From assembly GCA_023105745.1 (NCBI GenBank), contig JALGQZ010000013.1, positions 4,933,501 to 4,997,500 of the forward strand: a DNA stretch of 64,000 nt, read 5' to 3'. The stretch is from Austropuccinia psidii. Its lineage: Eukaryota > Basidiomycota > Pucciniomycetes > Pucciniales > Sphaerophragmiaceae. The translations under genes and the position numbers were made by a program. The notes beneath the pieces were generated by a model. That model had not been told where the DNA came from and searched no databases. It worked only from the letters and a program-made list of their open reading frames with translations. Positions 47,277 to 57,478 of the stretch are shown here, piece after piece (the first letter of the stretch is position 1; every line of letters begins with the position of its first letter).

Positions 47277-48217
47277 TGTCAGCCTGTGACTCAAAACCAG
47301 AGCACAAGCATGACAGCCAAAATACCATAAACCAATGGTATAGCCAAGATACCACCAAAACCTGGAACTGAGCCAAATAAGCTCAAAAGGTATCAAGCGA
47401 AAGAGGAAACTCACCTCTTTCTGAAAAGATAAGTCCCATCACCATAGGACAAGAAATAACAAAGTTATTGCTGAGCATAAACCTTAATTTTCACCTGTCA
47501 TCTAAAATCTAGAAGCAGAGGCTTAACCCCATCAAATGGGTACTCAAAATGGAGCTCTAAGCTAGGGCTATTCAATGGTACCAGCCAAACTGAGCTAGCA
47601 CCAATATTACTGGAGTTATGGTCAATTTCAGACCAAATAAAGGTGAACAAAAACATTCACCTGTCATCTAAATTCTACAGTTTTAGTGTGAGATACTTGA
47701 AGTGGGTCTCTTTGGAAAGAGCACAATCAGGGATATCTGATGGTGTCATCCATTTCTCCATAGCTCAACTAGAACAAAAGGTATAAGGCAAACAAGCTCA
47801 ATACAGCTTTTTGCCTATACCACGCAAATGTACAAAAATCCTGTACATTAGATAACTTTTCCATATTTGAAGATACCCAAATCAAATAAGGTACCATTGT
47901 GTAGAGCACATACAGGGCTACACACTGAACCAATTTTGAGGTTGATATCTCAAGAATTGACAAAGTTATGGCTGTTTTAAGGTCAGATTCCCACCTGCTG
48001 TCATATACAGCCCTGCCATTGGATAATATCCTATAACCATGAATATGAGGTGTCAAATAGATGAAGAAGTTGTTTTTACTTCAATACCTCATGTTTCAGT
48101 CAATACTGGGGTCCCATACAGGTTCTGTACAGCATTCTATGCGTCATACACGTCAGAATCAGGCTGTGAGGTCCCCAGATGAACATTTTCACCCTGTATT
48201 GGTGAGAACTGCCCAGA
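47277..48217 (+). repeat. LTR of the outer-LTR family, interrupted by element G
   Basis: It starts TGTCAGCCTGTGACTC and is the same family as the LTR at 1-206/21299-21318. Its first 42 bases include an uninterrupted CCAGAG/CTCTGG, the empty site of the 21-kb transposon. It ends where the LTR of element G begins at 48218; ends of both LTRs share TTTTCACCCTGTATTG. Confidence 0.75.
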
Positions 48218-49714
48218 TGTCAGCCTGTGACTCAAAAAAGAGCACCAGCATGACATCCAACATACCATAAGTAATGGTATGAGGATTATTGGACAAATAT
48301 AGACAATACAAGCAAATTATAAAGAGGAAACCTCCTCAAATATAATAAGAAAGGACAAAGATATGCCCTATCAAAGATAAGACCAAATAAGCAAAAACTC
48401 TTATTCTAGCCTCTAATCTAACTTATACATATTTCATGAAACCCCAACCATAATGGTTTTTTTCTTGAAGCTCTAAGGTAGAGCTATCCAATGGTATCAT
48501 CTATTCATCTGTAGCACCCCTAAATCAGGAGATACCATTATACCACCTTTTTTCACCAACAACCCCTCAAAGGTGTAGGAGGGCTTGTACAAAACTGTAC
48601 AAAAGTACAGCCAAATTGAAGGTCTGAGAGAGAGCTTTAATTTGAGATACCTTAGACCCCTCTATCTTCCAAATTGACAGAGGGATCTTGGTTTAAAGGT
48701 TTACATCTCAAAATACAGGATTTCTGAAACTAACCATATAAAGAAACCCCTGTATCTTTGGCATACACTCATACAACTGTACAGTGTAATATACCAAACT
48801 GTAGAGCTAATCAAGCCCTGAAAACTGTATCATCAGAATACAGATATCTTCCAAATTGGAGAAGATATCTGGCATGGAAGTTTTTGAAGCCTCATACTGA
48901 TGTACAAAATTACACCCAAAAAACTTAAAACCCTTATAACTTTTGCTATTTGAAAGAAGGGTAAACATGAAGCATATCAAATTGAAGAGCTCATTAAGCC
49001 CTTCAATTCTGTGCTCTTGGATTCTTGATATCTCAAAAACTGACTAAGATATCTTGGTTGGAAGTATTTTGACCAATACTGGTCTGTACCAAACCTGTAC
49101 CAACCAGTACTGGCTTGATACTTAAAATAATGGTTGTTTAAAGCTTAAACCCGCCCAGAATGACTAATATTAGTCATCCAGACACTCTGGACACGTCACA
49201 ATGGTGCTGACGTGGCCTGTGAAGAGTTTTTTCACCCTGTATTGATCCAGAATGATCATTTGTGGTCCAAAAACCACAATTCTGACTATGCTGACGTCAG
49301 AATTGATGGTACAGAACCACAACCCAGCCTCCAGAGTGAAAATTTTCACTCTGTAGACGTGTGAAGAGCCTACCAGTCTTTCACAGTCCTCAGAGGAGAT
49401 AAAAGCAGGTCTTTCCTCACTGGAAAAGACTCATCTTATCATGAATTAACATCCTTACATAGTAAAACTGTCTTATACCAGTAGTACTCTTAGGATTATA
49501 TTGATATAATTAAAATAGTTAATTATTGTAGTGATTTTCACAGTCAATTGATATTAAATCATTGCAACCCAGGTTCTCAATAGATTCATCACCACTGTTA
49601 TCATATTACAGTAGAACCTGTTTACTATTATAAAAAATTAATTTTTGTGTGTCACAGTCATAGTGCTAGCTTGTATGTACTATTTTTAAGCTACTACATA
49701 GACTCACCCTGACA
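48218..49714 (+). repeat. 5' LTR of element G
   Basis: 1497 bases, TGTCAGCC...CCTGACA, followed by the primer site. The first 886 bases match 54105-54990 almost exactly. Confidence 0.9.
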
Positions 49715-49717
49715 ATT

Positions 49718-49735
49718 TGGGGGCCTGGCCGTTGT
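49718..49735 (+). other. Primer-binding site of element G
   Basis: TGGGGGCCTGGCCGTTGT, three bases after the LTR end. The core is shared with elements H and M. Confidence 0.7.
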
Positions 49736-51284
49736 TTTAACCTATTCTGGACCTATTTTGGAGATTTTTGGATCATTTTCACTATTTTTGAAGGTTTTCT
49801 TACTATAGAAGTAAGTACAATTTTGAGTTTTGTTTCATTTTTAAACTAATTTTCATCTCTTATATTATAAAAATATAATATATATATTTTTTATATATTA
49901 TATTTTATCAAAATATATTAAATAATATATTTTTTTTATTTTTGAGTATTTATACTCTTCAAAGCTTTAAATTGCAATTTTCACGAAAATTAATAATAAT
50001 AAGTAATTATTATTAATTTTTCAAAGTTATTTTTATATACAAACAGTATATTTAAATAAAAAAAACATTATTTTTTACCCAATTGTGTAAAAATTAATTT
50101 AAATCATAATATTTATTGTAAATCAACAATAAATATTTAAATAATAATTTTATTATTTTAATTCTTTAATATTCAAATTGGATATTATTGAAGAAGATCT
50201 TTTTTCACTCAAGTTGAGGAAAAATTGATTAAACTTTCTTTTTTTGATAAATAATCAAAAAAAAAAAAGAAATAAATCTTAATAATAAGTCATTATTATC
50301 AATTTTTCACGAAAATTAATAATAATAAGTAATTATTATTAACTTCTCAAACTTATTTTTATATACAAATAGTATATTTAAATAGAAAGTATAATTAATT
50401 TTTACCAAATTGTGTAAAATTAATTTAAATCATAATATTTATTGTAAACCAACAAGAAATATTTAAATAATAATTTTATTATTATTTCAATTCTTTAATA
50501 TTCAAATTGAATATTATTGAAGAAGAATCCTTTCTACTCAAGTTGAGGAAAAATTCATCAATTTTAATAATAATAAGTAATTATTATTAACTTCTCAAAC
50601 TTATTTTTATATACAAATACTATATTTAAATAGAAAGTATAATTAATTTTTACCAAATTGTGTAAAATTAATTTAAATCATAATATTTATTGTAAACCAA
50701 CAATAAATATTTAAATAATAATTTTATTATTATTTCAATTCTTTAATATTCAAATTGAATATTATTGAAGAAGAATCCTTTCTACTCAAGTTGAGGAAAA
50801 ATTCATCATTTTTTTTTTAAATAAAAAAAAATAAATAAATAAATAAAAAATAAGTAAATAACTTATCAATAATATTCAAGTTTAATAATATAAACTTTTA
50901 ATATTAAATACTTTACTTATAAAAATAAGTGAAACAAAACTGTTATTTCTTCAAAAAATAAAAAATAAAATAATAATAATAAATAAATAATTAAAACTCA
51001 AATATCAAACCAAACTCAGAAGAAATAACAGTAAGGAATTGGAAATTTTGTTTATTCAAATTGAATTACAAACCTTCTCCATTTTCTTTCAAAGTGCAAA
51101 AAATACATTCCATTTGAGACAAAATCACAGTGAAATTCACCTGTACCAGCCTCAAAGACAAGGAGGCAGTACCAACTCCCAAGCAAATTGCCAAAGAGTA
51201 TAAAGCAGAAATCAGTCCAAGGGCCTTTTAAAGGTAAAGAAACCTTGGAAAATACAGAATTTTTGTCTTTTGTCATTTTTTAAC
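49736..51284 (+). other. Long AT-rich leader of element G
   Basis: There is no gene. It contains a triplicated block (49990-50235, 50315-50560, 50561-50805). Confidence 0.6.
49990..50805 (+). repeat. Triplicated block of about 245 bp in the G leader
   Basis: Each copy runs from TTAATAATAATAAGTAATTA to TCAAGTTGAGGAAAAATT. Copies two and three are nearly identical and adjacent. Copy one is more divergent and separated by about 80 bases. Confidence 0.85.
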
Positions 51285-53069
51285 ATGACAACTCCATTTC
51301 TCAGAGATCTTGGATACCCAAGAAATCAGCCAGAAATCTGGCAAAGGAGAAACAGAGGGAGAAGGCCACCCCCTTCTGGATCAAATAACCAACAAAGGAC
51401 TTATTATCAGGAAACTCCTGCTCAAAGTCCCACCCCAAACCAAATTCAGCCCAGTCCAACAAAAAAATTGGACAGATACAGGGAAAATAACTCATATTCA
51501 TGTACTCCTAAAAGACTTTTTCACATGGAGTATGGACAACAAAACCTTAACCATGGGAGTATCATGGGAGGAAATTGGAATAATGAGGCAAAAAATATAA
51601 GTCAATCTTATTACTTGCCAAAAGATTCTGGAATAAATGAAAAGTTGGAATCTCAACAGCCATTTCATACTCTCAGAAGAGACTTGAATCAGAGGGAATC
51701 AAACAGAAATCCAAGCCATAGAGAATTCTTGGCATATGGAAGAGCCCAATATGATTCAGGAACACCAAGGAATGAAAGAAGAAATGCCATCTTTCCCACA
51801 TCAGTCCAACAGCTACAGGACTTGAAATCTAAAGGACAATATTTCCAGGACTCTCCAGTCATCCCTGGTGGTTTCCAGCAGAGGACATGGAGCCCTAGTA
51901 GAAAACAAGAATTCTTTCAGAAAGGAGAAGATAGAATCAGATCCTTTGATGAAACAATGAATAAAATTAGTCCAAGAGGAACACAAATCCTCAAAGACAC
52001 TGTACCTACCAATAGTGTTAGCTCAGAATCAATTGATCCTCAGCTTAAGCCTATTGATGATAAAATACCCCCTAAAAAATTTGAAACCACAGATTCCAGA
52101 GGTAGCAGTTTCATATGGTCCAACATGGGTAAATTCATGGATTGGACATATGATCATGTTCAAGAAGTGACTTCAGAAATGAAAACACTCAAGGAAGAAA
52201 ATTCCCTCCAAGAAACAGTCATAGAAGACTTGAACACAAATCTATCCAGAATCTGGGCAGAATTTGAAACTAAAAACAGACAGTTGAACTCAATACTAGA
52301 GGAACAACAAGCTGTGAGAAGTGATTTAAGAAATATCCAATATCAACAGGAAATCCTGGAAAAAGAAGTGGATCTTCTCTATAAAAAGGAGGAAAAAGAA
52401 GACAATTTCTTCCCTCAAACAACTCAAGATGATAAACCAATCACCAAAGTAAAAGAGGAAGAATCAGAAAACCAAGCTCCTGAATCCCAGGATCCAAAGT
52501 TAAGGTCTGAGTCTATTTACCAAGATGGTGAGAACCTCAGTTACTCTGAGAAACAAGCATTGAAGCAATTACCTGATGTGGTAAATTGGCCTAAATTCTC
52601 AGGAATTGGAGAATATGATCATATGGAGCTTATTGATTATATTAATGGACTTTTCGTTGATGTACCAAAGATACCAGACTACTGGATCAACACAAGACTC
52701 AACACTGCATTCAGAGGCCATGCAAATATATGGTACACTGAAATGAAAGAGATACATGGTAGGAAAAGCTGGCCATGGTGGAGAAACCAAATAATACAAA
52801 AGTACAGCAATGGTACTTGGATTTGGCAGAAAACCATCTCTTTTGAGAGTGACAGATACTCTACAGAAAAAGACCCTTATGAATGGTGTCTTCAGCAAAC
52901 CAAAAGACTCAAATCTATTGATCCAAACATGACAATAGAGATGAGAAATCATAAGATTCTGACAAAACTTCCAGGAGACTTAGAACATGCAGTAAAGTGC
53001 AGATGCAGCAAAATGAGCAGCATTGATGACATAGCAAGTGTCATAAAAGATGTCAGAAAAAAGACATGA
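51285..53069 (+). CDS. Gag polyprotein of element G
   Basis: This forms the RNA-packaging particle. ATG at 51285 (MTTPFLRDLGYPRNQPEIWQ) opens 594 intact codons. The N-terminal 270 residues are polar, Gln/Arg/Ser-rich. A coiled-coil segment follows (EMKTLKEENSLQETVIEDL and LDLLYKKEEKE-like heptads). The capsid domain has VNWPKFSGIGEYDHMELIDY, SWPWWRNQIIQKY and LTKLPGDLEHAVKCR, matching the broken Gag of M and the relic in H. It ends at TGA 53067-53069. The next frame, with zinc knuckle and protease, continues in register, so the stop is either a read-through point or a mutation. Confidence 0.88.
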   Translation: MTTPFLRDLGYPRNQPEIWQRRNRGRRPPPSGSNNQQRTYYQETPAQSPTPNQIQPSPTKKLDRYRENNSYSCTPKRLFHMEYGQQNLNHGSIMGGNWNNEAKNISQSYYLPKDSGINEKLESQQPFHTLRRDLNQRESNRNPSHREFLAYGRAQYDSGTPRNERRNAIFPTSVQQLQDLKSKGQYFQDSPVIPGGFQQRTWSPSRKQEFFQKGEDRIRSFDETMNKISPRGTQILKDTVPTNSVSSESIDPQLKPIDDKIPPKKFETTDSRGSSFIWSNMGKFMDWTYDHVQEVTSEMKTLKEENSLQETVIEDLNTNLSRIWAEFETKNRQLNSILEEQQAVRSDLRNIQYQQEILEKEVDLLYKKEEKEDNFFPQTTQDDKPITKVKEEESENQAPESQDPKLRSESIYQDGENLSYSEKQALKQLPDVVNWPKFSGIGEYDHMELIDYINGLFVDVPKIPDYWINTRLNTAFRGHANIWYTEMKEIHGRKSWPWWRNQIIQKYSNGTWIWQKTISFESDRYSTEKDPYEWCLQQTKRLKSIDPNMTIEMRNHKILTKLPGDLEHAVKCRCSKMSSIDDIASVIKDVRKKT

Positions 53070-54080
53070 ATTGGCAGTAGTTCACCCTATAGGTCACATG
53101 ATAGCAGAGAAAAACCAAAGATACTCATGGAAAAAGACCTCAAACCTACTAATGGTGAAGAAGCACCAAGGAGAAGGAACACATGCCATAACTGTGGATC
53201 ACCTGACCACTATGCAAATAATTGTCCAAAGGGAAAAAAGAAAATATTTGCAATAGAGGAAGAGTCAGTAGAAGAACACATGGAGTACAAATCTGACTCT
53301 GACAGCATGGGAAATGGGCTAAGACAGGATTCAGACAGTGGATCAGAGCCTATTGAACAATATTTATTAGAGTATGAGGATGAGAAAACAGAATCAGTCC
53401 TAGGAAACTCTTTGAAACCAGAACTCATTCAACCCAAAAATGGTGAAGTCAGAAGTGGCAAAACCATTGATGCTAAAGAGTATTTGAAAGTACCCAAAAC
53501 TGGTATGGCCTTTATTCATGGAGCAAAATCAAAGCTTGATGTGTACATTGAAAATAAAAAGCATCCTTTGATTTTTGACACAGGAGCAAATTGTTCAGTA
53601 GTAGCCAAAGAATACTTGGACAGACACTTTCCAATGTGGAATGCAGAGATACTTTTAACAAAAGCAAGAAGCTTTAAAAGTGCTGCAGGCAAAATGAAGT
53701 CAATTGGAATAATCCAAAAAATAATTATAATACCACACAAAATGGGAAACCTCAGATTACACATTGAATTTGTGGTACTTGAAAATGCTAAGTTTGATGG
53801 ATTTTTAATGGGTACAGAGTACCATAGAATCTATGGCATAAGCATACGTAATTCCCTAGAGAGCTACTTGATAATTGGGCAAGACAAACAAAGAAAGTTC
53901 TGCTTTGAAACTGACAACCCCAATCAAATAAAAAGATATTCCAATAGGGATTATTTAACAGAAAGAAGGAATAAACCACCAGAAAAAGACCAATGGGTAA
54001 AGCTGGATGATGTTTCAGATAAAGATTCTTTTTTGAAAGGATCAAGAGCCTCCATAAGGACGAAAGAGTCTCATCAATGA
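53070..54080 (+). CDS. Zinc knuckle and aspartic protease of element G
   Basis: It is in the same frame as Gag after the TGA. The knuckle CHNCGSPDHYANNC fits C-x2-C-x4-H-x4-C. An acidic linker follows, then the protease with LIFDTGANCSVVAKEYLD (active-site D-T-G-A), AAGKMKSIGIIQKI and FLMGTEYHRIYGI. The first ATG in this frame is 53127, but expression as a Gag fusion is more likely. The frame ends at TGA 54078-54080, only 12 bases before the polypurine tract. Everything a full Pol would encode is absent. Confidence 0.85.
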   Translation: MGSSSPYRSHDSREKPKILMEKDLKPTNGEEAPRRRNTCHNCGSPDHYANNCPKGKKKIFAIEEESVEEHMEYKSDSDSMGNGLRQDSDSGSEPIEQYLLEYEDEKTESVLGNSLKPELIQPKNGEVRSGKTIDAKEYLKVPKTGMAFIHGAKSKLDVYIENKKHPLIFDTGANCSVVAKEYLDRHFPMWNAEILLTKARSFKSAAGKMKSIGIIQKIIIIPHKMGNLRLHIEFVVLENAKFDGFLMGTEYHRIYGISIRNSLESYLIIGQDKQRKFCFETDNPNQIKRYSNRDYLTERRNKPPEKDQWVKLDDVSDKDSFLKGSRASIRTKESHQ

Positions 54081-54092
54081 TGAGCCTTTTTT

Positions 54093-54104
54093 GGAGGGAG
54101 GGTA
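54093..54104 (+). other. Polypurine tract of element G
   Basis: GGAGGGAGGGTA directly before the 3' LTR start TGTCAGCC. Confidence 0.8.
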
Positions 54105-54990
54105 TGTCAGCCTGTGACTCAAAACAGAGCACCAGCATGACATCCAACATACCATAAGTAATGGTATGAGGAGTATTGGACAAATATAGACAATACAAGC
54201 AAATTATAAAGAGGAAACCTCCTCAAATATAATAAGAAAGGACAAAGATATGCCCTATCAAAGATAAGACCAAATAAGCAAAAACTCTTATTCTAGCCTC
54301 TAATCTAACTTATACATATTTCATGAAACCCCAACCATAATGGTTTTTTTCTTGAAGCTCTAAGGTAGAGCTATCCAATGGTATCATCTATTCATCTGTA
54401 GCACCCCTAAATCAGGAGATACCATTATACCACCTTTTTTCACCAACAACCCCTCAAAGGTGTAGGAGGGCTTGTACAAAACTGTACAAAAGTACAGCCA
54501 AATTGAAGGTCTGAGTGAGAGCTTTAATTTTAGATACCTTAGACCCCTCTATCTTCCAAATTGACAGAGGGATCTTGGTTTAAAGGTTTACATCTCAAAA
54601 TACAGGATTTCTGAAACTAACCATATAAAGAAACCCCTGTATCTTTGGCATAAACTCATACAACTGTACAGTGTAATATACCAAACTGTAGAGCTAATCA
54701 AGCCCTAAAAACTGTATCATCAGAATACAGATATCTTCCAAATTGGAGAAGATATCTGGCATGGAAGTTTTTGAAGCCTCATACTGATGTACAAAATTAC
54801 ACCCAAAAAACTTAAAACCCTTATAACTTTTGCTATTTGAAAGAAGGGTAAACATGAAGCATATCAAATTGAAGAGCTCATTAAGCCCTTCAATTCTGTG
54901 CTCTTGGATTCTTGATATCTCAAAAACTGACTAAGATATCTTGGTTGGAAGTATTTTGACCAATACTGGTCTGTACCAAACCTGTACCAA
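54105..54990 (+). repeat. 3' LTR of element G, truncated by element P
   Basis: It is the first 886 bases of the LTR. The sequence stops after CCTGTACCAA, where the LTR of P starts; in the 5' LTR the same point continues with CCAGTACTGG (about 49111). Confidence 0.92.
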
Positions 54991-56720
54991 TGTCACAGCC
55001 ACGTATTTTGACCCTCCTCCTTGATGGCGGCGGCAATCCAACCTGGAGCCAAGTTGGGGCCAATTGGCCATGTCATATCATTTATGGCCAATTGACCCCT
55101 TTTGGGTGTTCCATGGCTCTTATGCCATAACCCACTCCATTGGCCACTTATGGCCTCCATCATCCTTTATGGCCTCAGGCCATATCCTGCGTCATTGGCC
55201 CTCTTGGCCAATTTCCACCTCACCAACCCCCAGGCCTTCATCACTGTTTTTGGGCCTGGGGGGTCCCTTTGTCTTCCAGGGGCTTCCAGGCCCCATGGCC
55301 ACCTTCCTTGGTTTCCTGGCCACCCATTTCATTATGGGGGTTTTGGCCTAAATGGCCTTTTTGGGCCATTTAGGCCCCCCACGGCTTCTACGGTCCGTAC
55401 GGTCCGTGGGCCGCGGTCCGTAGGCGGGTTAGGCCCCTTTTGGCCTAATCCAATGAGGCCAAAAGGGGCCAAAGGGGGCAGCCACCTAGCCCCCAAGGCC
55501 AGGTGGGTCCCAAACCACAATTGGGCCCACCTGAGCCATTTTTGGCCACCAATCCCTTGGACCCAAATTGGACCAAAAACCACCTTGGATCCATTTTTGG
55601 CCATAAATCCCGTAGGACCCATTTTTGGCCCTTGACCACCATAGACCAACTTCACCGTCATGGCCTCTGGCAACCACCAGAGGCCACCAAATCATCTCAA
55701 CAAGCTTTTCCCTCAACTTAAGGGGAATTCTTTCCTTTCCTTCATGCACTCCGTACTCAAGATTGCAGGTGTGGTGCATATATGGTATTATATACCATTA
55801 TGCACCATTTTTACTCAGCAATCCAATGGTGACGTTTTCAGGACCCAATTCCACCTTTCCATTTCAAGGTCCATAATTCCAACGCCCATTTTCGAAGGAG
55901 GACTTTCCAGCTTATCAGTCTGGCAATCCATGGCGGTAATTCAGAAGATCATTCAAGGATCCCAACCACCTGTATCTGCAGGAGTTGGGTTGGTACAATT
56001 CATTCAGGATTATTCTAAGGTCAATTCGCAAGAGGTATTACATAATTCAATCAGTTGTCCAGACATCAAGTATTCAATACTCCTTGGACAACCCAATTCA
56101 TCCGTACAGGCCTTATTCAATCAACCTGTATGGCCTTGGCCCAATTGGGCCATTTCTTATTCCACTGTGTGAATTCCATCACACAGTTCAAATTTCAAGA
56201 TGGCCAGAACTGTATTTCCCGATTCGGACAATACAGTCATTGATCCACCTTCCAGGATCAACCTTCCAGCTTTTCACATATACTGGCCACCTTTCAGCAC
56301 CTGGGGACTTTTTCCCCAGTTAATTAATATAGTGGATTTATTTTTATCCTTATTTTCTTTTACATTATTAAAGTTAATACTGATAATCTTAAGTCAGTCA
56401 TTCAGCACCCTTTTCTTTTATTTCCTCGCCTGTCCAGTGGATATTGGTGGTCATATCCTTATACTAATTCCATTTCCTTTTCTGGCAGGTTGAAACAGTG
56501 AATTGAGGATTCACTTGGTTGGCTTCTTGGCTTTTGGCTTCTTTATTATCTTTGGTCATTGGCTTCATCTTTTTCTTATCTCATCTTTTGGCATACTTGT
56601 TTTCCCCTTTATTCTTTCTTAAAGAAATTCATTCTTATTATTCTTTTATCTTTGGAGCCCTCCAAGTGAGTTCTTGATTCCTGAGTGCCAGGCCCTCTTC
56701 TTCCAAGAGCCCCTGTGACA
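54991..56720 (+). repeat. 5' LTR of element P
   Basis: 1730 bases, TGTCACAGCC...CCTGTGACA, with TG/CA ends and short inverted termini (TGTCAC/GTGACA). It is rich in TTGGCC/GGCCAA words. It contains a CGGTCCG tandem array near 55391-55423. Confidence 0.95.
56275..56332 (+). promoter_or_regulatory. Putative LTR core promoter, start site and self-primer of element P
   Basis: A TATA-like ACATATACTGG (about 56277) is followed by a hairpin (CTGGGGA/TTCCCCAG, 56301-56319) and by AGTTAATTAATATA (56318-56331). That last sequence is the exact complement of the 14 bases at 56722-56735 just behind the LTR. In Tf1/sushi-type elements the 5' end of the RNA folds back and primes at such a site. Transcription start at about 56318 is therefore inferred. 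Confidence 0.5.
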
Positions 56721-57478
56721 TTATATTAATTAACTCATAATTCTTCTTCATTCATTCATTCTTTTATTCTTATATTTTAAATTCATTCATTCATTTCATC
56801 AAAATTATGATTCTTTGATGTTTTATGATCTTATGATTCTTCGTCACCTCTCAATTTTCTCTCATTCATTCTTCATTCTGAAAATTGAAAGCTGACCCAT
56901 TTTTTATTTTTCTGTTATCTTTTCACTCTCATTCTCAATCTTAATCAATCTATTTTTATCCATAATTCAGGCATTTTTATCTTTGGTTCTCAAGTTATTC
57001 ATCAGGTTATTCAGACACGTTCTTCATATCAGGATTCACTTTGATTTATTCCTCAAGAATTTTTGATTTTTTGGAAGAATTCACTTGAAAATTGATTTGA
57101 TTGACTAATTTGACATAATTGAAATTGACCTCAAGATAATTGATTGACCTGAAGACTTTATTGATTTTGCTGATTATTCACATCAAGATTTTGACATAAA
57201 TTGATTTTGACTCAAGAATTCATTTTGATTGATTGATTTTTCTGCAAGATTTTGATTTGATTTGATTTTGATTGTTTGATTGATTGTTTTTATTGACTTC
57301 AAGATTCTCATTGATATTGATTTTTACTTCAAGACTCATTCTGATTTGATTGATTGACGTATTTGAAGAATTTTGATTCATTGATTATCCAATTTCCTCA
57401 AGATTTGATTGTTGATTTTGTACTTCAAGAAAATTTTGATTTTTATTTCATTTATTTTGGTGGACTATTCCTGAAATC
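56721..57478 (+). other. Leader of element P
   Basis: The first bases (TTATATTAATTAACT) are the putative self-primer site; no TGG-type tRNA site is present. The rest is T-rich with many TTGATTGATTTTGA-like repeats and no gene. Confidence 0.6.

Larger units (their letters stand above)
48218..54990 (+). mobile_element. Young Gag-protease-only LTR retrotransposon G (3' LTR cut by element P)
   Basis: It has a 5' LTR at 48218-49714, a 3' LTR from 54105 (truncated at 54990 by insertion of P), a primer site and a polypurine tract. The interior of 4.39 kb encodes only Gag, zinc knuckle and protease. The 886 bases of LTR that can be compared differ at about seven positions, so insertion is recent. 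No RT, RNase H or integrase can be read. It must depend on enzymes of a relative such as M. Confidence 0.88.
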
